Shown: positions 54,932-62,814, counted from the first letter of the stretch. The stretch is DNA of 64,000 nt from Pollutimonas thiosulfatoxidans (GCF_004022565.1 NZ_CP022987.1:3410001-3474000); one strand, 5' to 3'. The notes: generated by a model not told the origin, from the sequence alone. Numbers and translations: made by a program.

Positions 54932-55528
54932 TCAGTCGGTCGCCACATAGCGCAAGCGACCGTCTTCAACTTTGGCGGGCGACGTGTAGGGATGCTCGGT
55001 CAGGTGTTTGTCGTCCTGAATATGCAATACCTCCATGCCATGCAGCTTCAGCACATCTGATACCAGCGCGCGATGGCAGCGCCACCACAATAATTCGGCG
55101 CACATCATGGCTGTTCGTTGTGTATCGGCAAACTCCAGCAAGGCTTTTAAACCCTGCTTGAAGGTATGGCTTTCCAGGTGGTCTGCATAACCCTGGAACG
55201 AAATATTGCGCCATGCCGCATTAGGGCTGTCTTTGACAGGGCGTCGCCGCCCGCCCAGCTCGGCGATCCATAAATAGCCAAAACCGCGACTTTCCAGACT
55301 TTCTTGCAAGGCCGCCTGGCCGAACTGCGGTAGCCGCCGCGACCCTGGGTGACGGCGCACGTCGGCAATCGCCTGCACGCCATATTGCTCCAGTACAGCG
55401 ACGAACTCATCCAGTGTTCGCGTGGAGTGGCCTATCGTCCAGATAGTTTTCGAGCGCGGAATAAAGTCGCCCATCCGACTTTCCACATGCAGGATATCGT
55501 CATCGCTTTCAGGTGCTGCAAGGTTCAT
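54932..55528 (-). CDS. DUF488 family protein
   Basis: This 198-residue protein has the DUF488 motifs: WTIGHSTRTLDEFVAVL, ADVRRHPGSRRLPQF and MMCAELLWWRCHRALVSDVL, the last with a cysteine before a Trp/His cluster. The function of the family is not established; a role in nucleic-acid or tRNA-related biology has been suggested only from genome context. The start at 55528 begins the family similarity. It ends on the base after the sigma-factor stop. Confidence 0.85.
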   Translation of the reverse strand: MNLAAPESDDDILHVESRMGDFIPRSKTIWTIGHSTRTLDEFVAVLEQYGVQAIADVRRHPGSRRLPQFGQAALQESLESRGFGYLWIAELGGRRRPVKDSPNAAWRNISFQGYADHLESHTFKQGLKALLEFADTQRTAMMCAELLWWRCHRALVSDVLKLHGMEVLHIQDDKHLTEHPYTSPAKVEDGRLRYVATD

Positions 55529-55583
55529 GGCTAAGCTCCAGGTTAGCCGCTGGCGGCAAGAGGCATGCCAAGGCAAGAAGACG

Positions 55584-55613
55584 GGAACGCGAGCAGACCG
55601 GGCGTCCTCTAAT
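55584..55613 (+). promoter_or_regulatory. ECF-type promoter upstream of the ferritin-like gene
   Basis: GGAACGC (55584-55590), 17 bases, TCTAAT (55608-55613). Both hexamer-level elements, the spacing, and flanking bases (a G before the -35, AGCA after it, CC before the -10) match the site at 54201-54230, so the two are very likely read by the same ECF sigma factor, probably the one encoded at 54236. Distance to the ferritin-like start is about 88 bases. Confidence 0.7.
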
Positions 55614-55701
55614 TGGACAGTTGATCTTTATTCGATGACAGCCCGGCAACAGCGAGCGCTTTTGTTCGACCTGACGTGCTGCCTCTTTCAGGAGAAGTGC
55701 C

Positions 55702-56277
55702 ATGTCGTTCATGAGTTTCGTCCATAACCCCCAGACGCGCGACGCACGCCGCGCCTTCCTGGGCCAGTCTGGTCTTTTGCTTTCCGGCGCTGCCGTCGCC
55801 TTGATGGCTGGCCGCGATGCCTTGGCCAAAGGTCAGGATGCGGGCGCGTCTGATGTCCGTATTCTCAATACCGCCCTTGCGGCGGAGCTGGAGGCAATAG
55901 CTGCCTACCAGGTGGGCGCTGAAAGCGGCTTGCTGCAGAAACCTGTGCTGGACCTGGCAGTGGTATTCCAGGGACACCATAAAGAGCATGCCGAACTGCT
56001 TGCCAAAACCATACAGACCTTGGGGGGTAAAGCGGTAGACGCCAAAGACAAGTACGCGTTTCCTGTTGAGACCTTGAAGTCCCAGGGGGATGTATTGCAA
56101 TTTGCCGCCATGTTGGAGAAGGGAGCCGTCAGCGCTTATCTGGGCGCAGTCCCGGTCTTCGATAACCGCGACCTGTCTAAAGCGGCCGCCAGCATACTGG
56201 GCGACGAGGCCATGCACTGGGCGGTGCTGCGCCATGCGCTGGGACAAGCGCCTGTGCCTTCCGCCTTCATGGTATGA
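55702..56277 (+). CDS. Tat-exported ferritin-like domain protein
   Basis: This 191-residue protein has a twin-arginine-type leader (NPQTRDARRAFLGQSGLLLSGAAVALMAG) and a helical ferritin-like mature part (LNTALAAELEAIAAYQVGAESGLL, FQGHHKEHAELLAKTI, LGDEAMHWAVLRHAL) with the Glu/His pattern of a di-iron carboxylate site. Function in this family is not settled; iron or oxidant handling in the periplasm is likely. An ECF-type promoter lies upstream, and AGGAGAA precedes the ATG. The cytochrome gene overlaps its stop (ATGA). Confidence 0.85.
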   Translation: MSFMSFVHNPQTRDARRAFLGQSGLLLSGAAVALMAGRDALAKGQDAGASDVRILNTALAAELEAIAAYQVGAESGLLQKPVLDLAVVFQGHHKEHAELLAKTIQTLGGKAVDAKDKYAFPVETLKSQGDVLQFAAMLEKGAVSAYLGAVPVFDNRDLSKAAASILGDEAMHWAVLRHALGQAPVPSAFMV

Positions 56278-56678
56278 GAGGCGCGCACTGGCAGTTGCTG
56301 CTGCTGGGTGCCATCTTCAGCTGGTTCGGCGCCACGCAGTTCGCACTCGCAGCGCCTGGCGATGCCCTCCGGGGCGAGGCGGTCTATTCCCGCTGCCTCG
56401 CGTGCCATGCGCTGGCGTACGACCGCACAGGCCCGCGCCACTGTGGGCTGCTGGGCCGTCAAGCCGGCAGTGTGCCCGGTTTCTCTTACTCAGAAGCCAT
56501 GAAAAATGCGCAGTTTGTCTGGACGGAAGAAACGCTGGACGACTTTCTGGCAGCGCCCATGCAGGCGGTGCCCGGCACGTCGATGGGGTATGCGGGTATT
56601 CCGGATGCACAGGAGCGCAGTGACTTGATTGCGTATTTGAAGCAGCAGGACGCGTCCGAGGTGTGTGCGGCAAAGTAG
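56274..56678 (+). CDS. Periplasmic cytochrome c (class I)
   Basis: This 134-residue monohaem cytochrome has a Sec signal peptide (about residues 1-26, ending FALAAPGD) and the haem motif SRCLACHALAYDRTGP, with the axial methionine in GTSMGYAGI. The rest matches the short c2/c552 family, ending YLKQQD. It can carry electrons in the periplasm. ATGA coupling to the ferritin-like gene suggests the two proteins work together, for example as an electron donor to the di-iron protein (inference). Confidence 0.9.
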   Translation: MRGAHWQLLLLGAIFSWFGATQFALAAPGDALRGEAVYSRCLACHALAYDRTGPRHCGLLGRQAGSVPGFSYSEAMKNAQFVWTEETLDDFLAAPMQAVPGTSMGYAGIPDAQERSDLIAYLKQQDASEVCAAK

Positions 56679-56683
56679 AGGAA

Positions 56684-57988
56684 TCAGGGGTTCAACAGCA
56701 GCACGATGCCATGCAGCAGCACCCCTATCAGTCCGCCCACCAGGGTGCCGTTATAGCGGATGTACTGAAGATCGCGGCCTATGCTCAGCTCCAGTTCGTC
56801 GACCAGGTGGCGCTCGTCCCAATTCTTGACGGTGCGCGATATATGCTCGGTCACGCCGCTGCGCAAGGTCTCGGTAAGCCGCTGGGCACCTGAAAGCACG
56901 TGGTTGTTGATGGCCTCGCGCAAGGTAGGCTCCTGGGCCAGCTTGCGTCCCATTGCCAGCAGGGCTTTTTCCAGATGACGGCACAAGCGGGATTCCGGCG
57001 CGGCGAGGTCGCGCCGCAGCGCTGCATGAATCTCAGTCCATAGGTTCTGCACGTAGTCCTGCACTTGCGGGTTAGCAATAATGCGCTGCTTCAGCGCTTC
57101 CACCTGCGCCGCCACGTCGGGGTCGGTTCCCAGCCGCTCGATGTAGTCGCTTACCCATGCTTCGTAGTCGCGACGCACCGGGTGATCGGGCTGCGCCAGG
57201 ATGTCGTGCAATTCGTTAACCAGCGCCCGCGCCAGTTTGTCGGCCAGCTTATCGGCCATGACATCGGTGGATGAGACCAGGCCTACCGCGCCGACAACGC
57301 GTGGCCATTCCTTACGGGCGTGCTTGAGCAGCAGGTCGGAGGCCCGCTGCTTGACCTCCTCGCTGTCCAGATAAGTCGCCAGGCGTTGTAGCGCCTGATC
57401 CAACAGACGCTGGTGCCTGCCGTCGCGGGTAAGCAGTCCAAATATGTCGCCGGCGGTGCGTCCGGCGTCCCAGCGTTGCAGGGTGGTGGTGACGAACTCC
57501 TGGATCACCTTGCGTACGGCAGACTCGTCCAGCAGATCCAGCACCTGAACGGCCACTTGTCGAGCAGCTTCGCTAAGCTGGCGCGCCTGGGCGGGTTCGC
57601 TCAGCCAGAGCCCAAGCCGGCCGGCGGGGTCGAATACTTTCAGTTTCTCCAGCAAGGTTTCGGGCTCAAGAAAGTGATCGCGTACGAAAGTCGCAAGGTT
57701 GTCGGCGATGCGTTCCTTGTTTTCCGGAATGATCGCGGTGTGGGGGATGGGCAAGCCCAGCGGGTGGCGAAATAACGCTACGACTGCGAACCAGTCGGCC
57801 AGCGCGCCGACCGTTGCCGCTTCACAGAATGCGCGCACCCATGCCCACATCCCCTGGCCGCCCATGAGGTGGCTGGTGATGAATCCGCAAATCATCGCCA
57901 CCAACAGCGCGGCGGCGCCTATCTTCATGCGGCGCAAGGCGGTACGTCGGGGGTCCAGCGCGTTGGGGGGAAGGTAAGAGGGCCGCAT
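56684..57988 (-). CDS. DUF445 family membrane protein
   Basis: This 434-residue protein belongs to DUF445 (YjiN-like). It has membrane segments near both ends (MKIGAAALLVAMICGFITSHLMGGQG and GTLVGGLIGVLLHGIVLLL) and a long helical body in between. The N-terminal pattern VGALADWFAVVALFRHPLGLPIPHTAIIP is diagnostic. The function is unknown; the body may be cytoplasmic or periplasmic coiled coil. It converges on the cytochrome gene six bases from its stop. Confidence 0.9.
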   Translation of the reverse strand: MRPSYLPPNALDPRRTALRRMKIGAAALLVAMICGFITSHLMGGQGMWAWVRAFCEAATVGALADWFAVVALFRHPLGLPIPHTAIIPENKERIADNLATFVRDHFLEPETLLEKLKVFDPAGRLGLWLSEPAQARQLSEAARQVAVQVLDLLDESAVRKVIQEFVTTTLQRWDAGRTAGDIFGLLTRDGRHQRLLDQALQRLATYLDSEEVKQRASDLLLKHARKEWPRVVGAVGLVSSTDVMADKLADKLARALVNELHDILAQPDHPVRRDYEAWVSDYIERLGTDPDVAAQVEALKQRIIANPQVQDYVQNLWTEIHAALRRDLAAPESRLCRHLEKALLAMGRKLAQEPTLREAINNHVLSGAQRLTETLRSGVTEHISRTVKNWDERHLVDELELSIGRDLQYIRYNGTLVGGLIGVLLHGIVLLLNP

Positions 57989-58000
57989 GGAACTCGAGCT

Positions 58001-58321
58001 TCAAGCTACACGAGCAGGTGCTGATGGGTCCAGAGGCTGCACCGCCAATCGCAGCCCCATCGCCTTAAGAATGGCGGCCAAACTGCTCAAGGCAGGATTA
58101 CCTTTAGGTGATAGGGTCCGATATAACTGCGTCGGATTGAGATGGGCTTGCTCAGCTACCGCTTGTACACCACCGAACGCCTGGGCGAGTTGGCGCAGTA
58201 CTGTCAACAACTCCGCCTGGTCGCCGTCTTCGAGAATGCTGTTGATCACATCAAGGGCCAGTGTCGGGTCGTTGCGATACAACTCAGCCATGGCTTCATC
58301 ATGTAGTCTGCTTGTCATCAT
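58001..58321 (-). CDS. Addiction-module antidote protein (HTH antitoxin)
   Basis: This 106-residue small helix-turn-helix protein (QAVAEQAHLNPTQLYRTLSPKGNPALSSLAAILKAMGLRL) is of the COG3636/HigA-like antidote class. It binds the partner toxin and the operon promoter. It is the second gene after the toxin, with a 23-base overlap, the toxin-first order seen in HigBA-type systems. It begins MMTSRLHDEAM; the second Met is an equally good start. Confidence 0.85.
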   Translation of the reverse strand: MMTSRLHDEAMAELYRNDPTLALDVINSILEDGDQAELLTVLRQLAQAFGGVQAVAEQAHLNPTQLYRTLSPKGNPALSSLAAILKAMGLRLAVQPLDPSAPARVA

Positions 58322-58649
58322 TGTTTCTCCGTTGCCAGTCCTGCCAATAACGTACGGCTCGGTGGATATCGCCGTTCTGCCTGCCTTTATCGCCAGCGCA
58401 CAGCAGCAAGACTACGCGTAGCCCGGCGTGGGCGTAATACACGCGGTAGCCCGAACCGACGTCGATTCGCAGCTCCCATACGCCATCCCGACAGAACTTA
58501 TGGTCGCCAAAGTTGCCTTGCTCGATCCGGTTGATACGCCGGATAACCGCCACCTGTGCTCGACGGTCCCGGAGACAACTGAGCCAGTGGAGGTATTGAT
58601 CGTTCCGCCCGTCGACCGTAAGGTAGTGTTTGATCCGATAGAGGGTCAT
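58299..58649 (-). CDS. RelE/ParE-superfamily toxin (COG3657-like)
   Basis: This 116-residue small basic protein has INRIEQGNFGDHKFCRDGVWELRIDVGSGYRVYYAHAGLRVVLLLCAGDKGRQNGDI, the pattern of phage-derived addiction-module killer proteins related to RelE/HigB, which cleave mRNA or bind the ribosome. It precedes its antidote on the minus strand. A palindrome just upstream of the start codon is the likely autoregulatory operator. The pair may be genomic-stability or phage-defence related; the sequence gives no host target. Confidence 0.87.
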   Translation of the reverse strand: MTLYRIKHYLTVDGRNDQYLHWLSCLRDRRAQVAVIRRINRIEQGNFGDHKFCRDGVWELRIDVGSGYRVYYAHAGLRVVLLLCAGDKGRQNGDIHRAVRYWQDWQRRNNDDKQTT

Positions 58650-58650
58650 T

Positions 58651-58666
58651 TTCGTTTATTAACGAA
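58651..58666. promoter_or_regulatory. Palindromic operator of the toxin-antitoxin operon
   Basis: TTCGTT, four bases (TATT), AACGAA: a perfect 6-bp inverted repeat ending one base before the toxin start codon (58649). Toxin-antitoxin complexes usually repress their own promoters through such dyads, so this is the likely binding site of the HTH antidote. Confidence 0.6.
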
Positions 58667-58840
58667 GAGTGGTCAATGAGATTAAGCTGGCGAGGCAGCT
58701 GGTCCGTTAGAGCCTTCTGAGTATGGACATCTCGCATGAACATCGCTACAGGTCTGTGCTGTTGGTGCCATATCGGTCTTGCTTCATATGCGGAGCGCGC
58801 AAGCGTTCAAAACGGTCGGTAGAAGCCATGATCAAAAAAA

Positions 58841-58868
58841 AATGCCCCGAGTAAGCTCGGGGCATTTT
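58841..58868. terminator. Rho-independent terminator after the small gene 58897-59091
   Basis: The stem AATGCCCCGA / TCGGGGCATT surrounds a GTAAGC loop. On the minus strand the stem is followed by a T-run made by eight A residues at 58834-58841 on the plus strand, so it can end the small minus-strand gene. On the plus strand only four Ts follow. Confidence 0.9.
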
Positions 58869-58896
58869 GTGGGTGGGCCTATGCCCGGCTGTTGCA

Positions 58897-59091
58897 TTAC
58901 ATCCGCGTGTCATCCCAAGGGCGGCGACGCGCTTCAGCCAGTGCGGCGAAATAGCCTTGCGCACGGCGGTCGAGCTTGCGCACCACACGGGTGGCGCGTT
59001 CTACCCAGGAAGATTGCTGGCGAACACGCTGGCCGGTGTTGACCGGCAGGTTGCCGGCAGGCACCAGCTTGCCAAAAAGAGAATTAGCCAT
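58897..59091 (-). CDS. Small basic protein of unknown function, 64 residues
   Basis: This 64-residue protein starts MANSLFGKLVPAGNLPVN and ends EARRRPWDDTRM. It is basic and mostly helical-looking in the middle (WVERATRVVRKLDRRAQ), with no membrane segment and no known motif that I can name. That it is a real gene is supported by a good GGAG ribosome-binding site before the ATG, a perfect TATAAT on the minus strand upstream, a palindrome over that promoter and a terminator just after its stop. It is a good candidate for a regulated small protein. Confidence 0.6.
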   Translation of the reverse strand: MANSLFGKLVPAGNLPVNTGQRVRQQSSWVERATRVVRKLDRRAQGYFAALAEARRRPWDDTRM

Positions 59092-59129
59092 TGTTGAACT
59101 CCGCAAGTAAACGAGTGGGTGGATGCCCC

Positions 59130-59170
59130 ATTATAGGGTAAACCCTAGTAAATAGCTAGGGTTTACCCTA
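59130..59170. promoter_or_regulatory. Promoter with large palindrome upstream of the small gene
   Basis: The arms TAGGGTAAACCCTAG (59134-59148) and CTAGGGTTTACCCTA (59156-59170) are perfect 15-base complements around TAAATAG. On the minus strand a consensus TATAAT (59130-59135) touches one arm, so the palindrome covers the spacer and -35 region of the promoter. It is therefore probably a repressor operator rather than a terminator, as no T-run follows. Confidence 0.75.
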
Positions 59171-59225
59171 GGGTTGTTGCATTACGGCACTCGGTCGGGG
59201 CTGATACACAATTTATGGGCGTCGA

Positions 59226-59360
59226 TTAACCTCGCGATAGCGCGCATCGCGCTTCGCCCAGCGGCAGCCCGCACTCGTCCAAATAGGCGCAGTGGGTTTC
59301 CCGGTCGCTCAGCTTGTTGACCCGGTGTAGCCGGTAGGTCAGAAAATCTTCGAGGCGAGG
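59226..59360 (-). pseudogene. MarR-family regulator remnant (N-terminal part)
   Basis: Downstream of the MFS gene on the minus strand the frame reads LEDFLTYRLHRVNKLSDRE, then THCAYLDECGLPLGEARC, before an abrupt TAA. This resembles the first two helices of MarR regulators (helix, then GLPLGEARC where the winged helix begins), but the DNA-binding wing and the rest are missing. No start codon is visible in frame with a ribosome-binding site. It is probably a decayed regulator once linked to the MFS exporter. Confidence 0.5.
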
Positions 59361-59362
59361 TC

Positions 59363-60787
59363 CTAGTTTTTCACGGGCGACCCCATGCAGGCGCGGACAA
59401 TAATGGCCGAGAGGAGCGCAATCAGTGCTGCCAATAGAAAGGCGTCCGCGTAACCTGCCGCATAGGCCAGCCGAGAATAGTCCGGCAGCACTGTTTGTTC
59501 CTGGCTTGTGGCACTGACGCCAGCCGACATCACTCCCGCCAAGCTGGCGAAGCCCAGCAGCACGCCGCTGAAGCGCGCTGTGGTGCTGATGCCTGAAGCC
59601 ATGCCGGCTTTTTCGCGCGGTATGGTGGCCATGATGGCCCGTTGCGTTTCGCCGTTAAGCAGGCCGCCGCCGCTGCCCAGAACCGCCATGGCCACAACCA
59701 GCAAGGGCAGGCCGCCGGCGCTTGCCGCCCACATCATCAGCAGATTGCCCAAGGCGACTACCAGCAGGCCCAGTGTCAGGATTTTCCAGGAAGCCCAGTG
59801 CTTGCCCAAAGCACGGCCAGCGTAAGGCAGTAGCATCATGGCAACGGCAAAAGGCAGCATCCCGACACCAGCTTGCATAGCGGTCGCCCCCCGCGCGTTT
59901 TGCAGATACATGGGCAATAGCACCGCCATGACTTGCGCACTGGCCGCGTACGCGAACATGGCCAGGACCGCCGCGGCGAAAGCGCGCGATCGGAACACGG
60001 CAAGGTCCAGCATGGGGTGGACGCGTCGCCGCTCCACGATAGCAAACGCCGAAAAAACCAGGACACTGGCAAGCAGGCCTGTCATGACGTCGCTGCTTAG
60101 CCAGCCGCGCTCGGGCCCCACAATCAGGCTGCGGGTGACCAGGAACATGCCGGCGGTGAATAGCGCCATGCCGGGAAGGTCCAGCCTTCGTGGCGTGGGA
60201 TCGCGGGATTCCGCTATGGTTTTAAATACGGCCAGCGCCAGCACGGCGCATATCGGCGCGTTGATAAAGAAGGCCCAGCGCCAGCCCAGCCAAGTGCCGA
60301 CGGCTCCGCCTACCAATGGCGAAACGGCCATCATCAGCCCCATGATGCCACCCCAGGTGGCCCACGCGCGGATACGCGCGGATTCCTCATGGAAGGTATG
60401 TGCGATGATGGCCAACGCCGGGGCAAGCAGAAAGGCGGCGCCGGCGCCCTGTATAGCCCGCATGATGTACAGGACCGGAATATTGGGTGCAAGGCCGCAG
60501 CCCAGCGATGCCAGCATGAAAACCAGGATGCCGCCCACGAACACCCGCTTGCGGCCATAGCGATCCGCGACTGAACCTGCAGGCAGCAGCAGGGCGGCAA
60601 AGCAAAGCACGTAAGTACTGACTACCCAGGCGACATCGGCAAGCGATGCGTTCAGGTCGCCGGCTATGGTCGGCAACACGATGCCTACGACGTTGGTGTC
60701 CAGCACGGGCATGGCGCAACCTGCCGACGCGGTGAGCAGTACTGCAGTCTTGTTATAGCGGGTGGCAGGAAGTGCGAGTGTGGACAT
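59363..60787 (-). CDS. MFS exporter, DHA2 (EmrB/QacA) type
   Basis: This 474-residue protein has fourteen predicted membrane segments, the DHA2 number. Family motifs are VLDTNVVGIVLPTIAGDL in segment 1, GSVADRYGRKRVFVGG in the loop between 2 and 3, RAIQGAGAAFL, and the segment 5 MAVSPLVGGAVGTWLGWRWAFFINAPI. Members expel drugs or toxic compounds with a proton gradient. A LysR gene is divergent, with an inverted repeat in the gap, and is its likely regulator. A MarR remnant follows. Confidence 0.92.
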   Translation of the reverse strand: MSTLALPATRYNKTAVLLTASAGCAMPVLDTNVVGIVLPTIAGDLNASLADVAWVVSTYVLCFAALLLPAGSVADRYGRKRVFVGGILVFMLASLGCGLAPNIPVLYIMRAIQGAGAAFLLAPALAIIAHTFHEESARIRAWATWGGIMGLMMAVSPLVGGAVGTWLGWRWAFFINAPICAVLALAVFKTIAESRDPTPRRLDLPGMALFTAGMFLVTRSLIVGPERGWLSSDVMTGLLASVLVFSAFAIVERRRVHPMLDLAVFRSRAFAAAVLAMFAYAASAQVMAVLLPMYLQNARGATAMQAGVGMLPFAVAMMLLPYAGRALGKHWASWKILTLGLLVVALGNLLMMWAASAGGLPLLVVAMAVLGSGGGLLNGETQRAIMATIPREKAGMASGISTTARFSGVLLGFASLAGVMSAGVSATSQEQTVLPDYSRLAYAAGYADAFLLAALIALLSAIIVRACMGSPVKN

Positions 60788-60865
60788 CAGTTGAACCAGA
60801 AGAAGAAGCGTAGCCTATCATTCAAGCAAAGAACAGCATTCCAGTCATTGCTATCATTTGAACCG

Positions 60866-60888
60866 TTAATTAGCTACAGTCTAATTAA
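60866..60888. promoter_or_regulatory. LysR-type operator between the MFS and LysR genes
   Basis: TTAATTAG, seven bases (CTACAGT), CTAATTAA: a perfect 8-bp inverted repeat with 7-base spacing, immediately upstream of the AAAGGA ribosome-binding site of the LysR gene. A direct repeat CTATCATT at 60815-60822 and 60851-60858 lies closer to the MFS gene and may be an activation half-site. Confidence 0.7.
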
Positions 60889-60899
60889 AGGATGCTGCC

Positions 60900-61781
60900 T
60901 TGATCGAGCTTAGACACTTGAAGTACTTCGTTGCCGTTGCCGAGCACTTGCACTTTGCACTCGCAGCCGAAGCTTTGGGCATATCGCCGCCCACGCTCAC
61001 CGTCCAGATCCAACAGCTGGAACGCCGGCTGCAGGCACGCTTGTTCGCCCGCACCAAGCGGGCGGTCAGCCTGACCGCTGCCGGCGAGGCGTTTCTGGCA
61101 GAAGCGCAACTGGCGCTGCGTCAGGTTGAGCGCACTATCAACGTGGGCCAGTTGGCAGGACGCGGGCAACTCGGACGTATCGAAATCGGCTATGTGGGCT
61201 CGGCGGCGTACTCGGGAGTATTACAGCAGCAGCTACGGCTGTTCAGGCGGGCGTTTCCGCAGGTGTTGGTTACGGTAAGAGAGCAGCCCATGGCACGCTT
61301 GCCCGAGCTCTTGAAGGACGGGCAAGTCGACATCGCTTTCGTGCGCCTGCCTATCGTGTTGGATCGTTCACTGCGCTCGCAAGTGGTCCTGCGCGACCGC
61401 TATTGCGTAGCCCTGCCGGCCGAGCACAGGCTTGCTTCGGCATCAGGGCCGGTCAAGTCGCGCGAGCTGGCGACTGAAACCTTTATCGTTCCGGAGCAAG
61501 ACAGCGGCACCAAAGAGGTCAGCCGACGCGGGCGCTTTGCCTTGGATGCGCCCAGCAGGCCAGGCAGCTTGCTGCAAGTGCTTACGGAGGTTTCGTTCGG
61601 CGCGGGCGTTGCCATTGTGCCGGACATTCTGCAAGGCGCGTTGGATATGCCTAATGTGGTCTTCAAGCCGTTGGCGGGCGAACCGATCAACTCGGAGGTG
61701 GCTGCTGTCTATCGCGGTTTCGAACGATCGCCCGTGGTCAAGAACCTGATCGAGCAGCTACTGCGCACTTCCATCGCTTAG
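60900..61781 (+). CDS. LysR-family regulator
   Basis: This 293-residue LysR-type regulator has MIELRHLKYFVAVAEHLHFALAAEALG with SPPTLTVQIQQLERRLQA as the DNA-binding helix and a coeffector domain (SLGRIEIGYVGSAAYSG-like start, FGAGVAIVPDILQGAL near the end). The start is TTG at 60900, set by the family start and an AAAGGA six bases upstream. It most likely controls the divergent DHA2 exporter. Its last 24 bases overlap the 3' end of the convergent glxA-like gene. Confidence 0.9.
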   Translation: MIELRHLKYFVAVAEHLHFALAAEALGISPPTLTVQIQQLERRLQARLFARTKRAVSLTAAGEAFLAEAQLALRQVERTINVGQLAGRGQLGRIEIGYVGSAAYSGVLQQQLRLFRRAFPQVLVTVREQPMARLPELLKDGQVDIAFVRLPIVLDRSLRSQVVLRDRYCVALPAEHRLASASGPVKSRELATETFIVPEQDSGTKEVSRRGRFALDAPSRPGSLLQVLTEVSFGAGVAIVPDILQGALDMPNVVFKPLAGEPINSEVAAVYRGFERSPVVKNLIEQLLRTSIA

Positions 61782-62774
61782 GCCGTCGCTGTTACGAAAG
61801 GCGGTGGGGGGTACTCCGTGCCGTCGCATGAATGCGCGTTGCAGTGCATCGACCGAACCAAAGCCACTGCGCTCAGCAACGCGCTGCTGGGGCCATCGCG
61901 TCTGACGCAGGAGTTGTTCAGCGATGGCTACGCGCGTCTGTTCGACGAAACGTGCTGGTGTACAGCCTATCTCGGCTGAAAAGGCCCGCGCAAAGTGTCG
62001 GGGGCTCATCATGGCGAGTCGCGCAAGCGTTTGTACGGACAGGTCGTCCTGCGGGTGCATGCTGATCCACGCCACCAGCTCGCGCAGACGGTGGCTGGCC
62101 GGTCCTTGGGCCTGTAGCGCTGGGCTTAGCTGGGGTTGACTGGCGCCACGCAACATGGGCAGTGCCAGTGTGCGGGCAATCGCCATCGCCGCCTCATGCC
62201 CCAAGTCGTCTTCCACCAGGGCCAAGGCCAATTCGATGCCGGTCGTCACCCCGGCCGATGTCCATACCGGGCCATCGTGTACGTAGATCCGCTCACGTTG
62301 CACGCGGACCTGAGGCCGCAGCGCCTGGAGCATTTCGCAGACCCGCCAATGTGTGGTTGCTTCGCGGCCATCCAGCAAGCCTGCCGCAGCCAATGCGAAT
62401 GCGCCGCTGCACACGCTCGCCATCCGCCGGGTTTGCGGCGCTACGTGGACCAGCCAGCGGCCGATATGCCCTTGCGCGATGACGGCGCGGACGGCCGGCT
62501 CGTCTCCACCGGCGACGATCAGCGTATCGATGGCCGTAGGTAGTTCGTCGAGCGGCTTGGTGGCGGCGAAGGTGACGCCGCTGTTTGTAGTGACTGTGCC
62601 GCCGTCAGGAGATGCCAGTTGCAGCACATAGCTGCCCGGTTGCAGTTCCTCCGCTTTGCTGAACACGCTGGCCGGCCCGGCCACGTCGATGACCTCGACG
62701 CCGTCGAACGCGATCAGAACAATTGTTCTGGCAGAAACTGCGGCTTCTTCGTCGTTGTGGGTGGAGGCGTGCAT
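61758..62774 (-). CDS. GlxA-type AraC-family regulator with DJ-1/PfpI domain
   Basis: This 338-residue protein has an N-terminal DJ-1/PfpI-like domain (IVLIAFDGVEVIDVAGPASVF; nucleophile elbow SVCSGAFALAAAGLLDG) and a C-terminal AraC DNA-binding domain with two helix-turn-helix motifs (LSVQTLARLAMMSPRHFARAF and RVAERSGFGSVDALQRAF). This is the GlxA/FtrA architecture, where the first domain senses a ligand. It is divergent from a secreted DJ-1/PfpI-like gene, only 40 bases away, and is its likely regulator. Confidence 0.9.
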   Translation of the reverse strand: MHASTHNDEEAAVSARTIVLIAFDGVEVIDVAGPASVFSKAEELQPGSYVLQLASPDGGTVTTNSGVTFAATKPLDELPTAIDTLIVAGGDEPAVRAVIAQGHIGRWLVHVAPQTRRMASVCSGAFALAAAGLLDGREATTHWRVCEMLQALRPQVRVQRERIYVHDGPVWTSAGVTTGIELALALVEDDLGHEAAMAIARTLALPMLRGASQPQLSPALQAQGPASHRLRELVAWISMHPQDDLSVQTLARLAMMSPRHFARAFSAEIGCTPARFVEQTRVAIAEQLLRQTRWPQQRVAERSGFGSVDALQRAFMRRHGVPPTAFRNSDGLSDGSAQ

Positions 62775-62814
62775 GAATAGACTGAAGTCCTTGATGTTCT
62801 GAACGGGCGCGGCA

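Noticed and set aside
59134..59170. Palindrome as a rho-independent terminator
   Set aside because: Neither end is followed by a T-run, and a perfect -10 hexamer overlaps it, which favours an operator.
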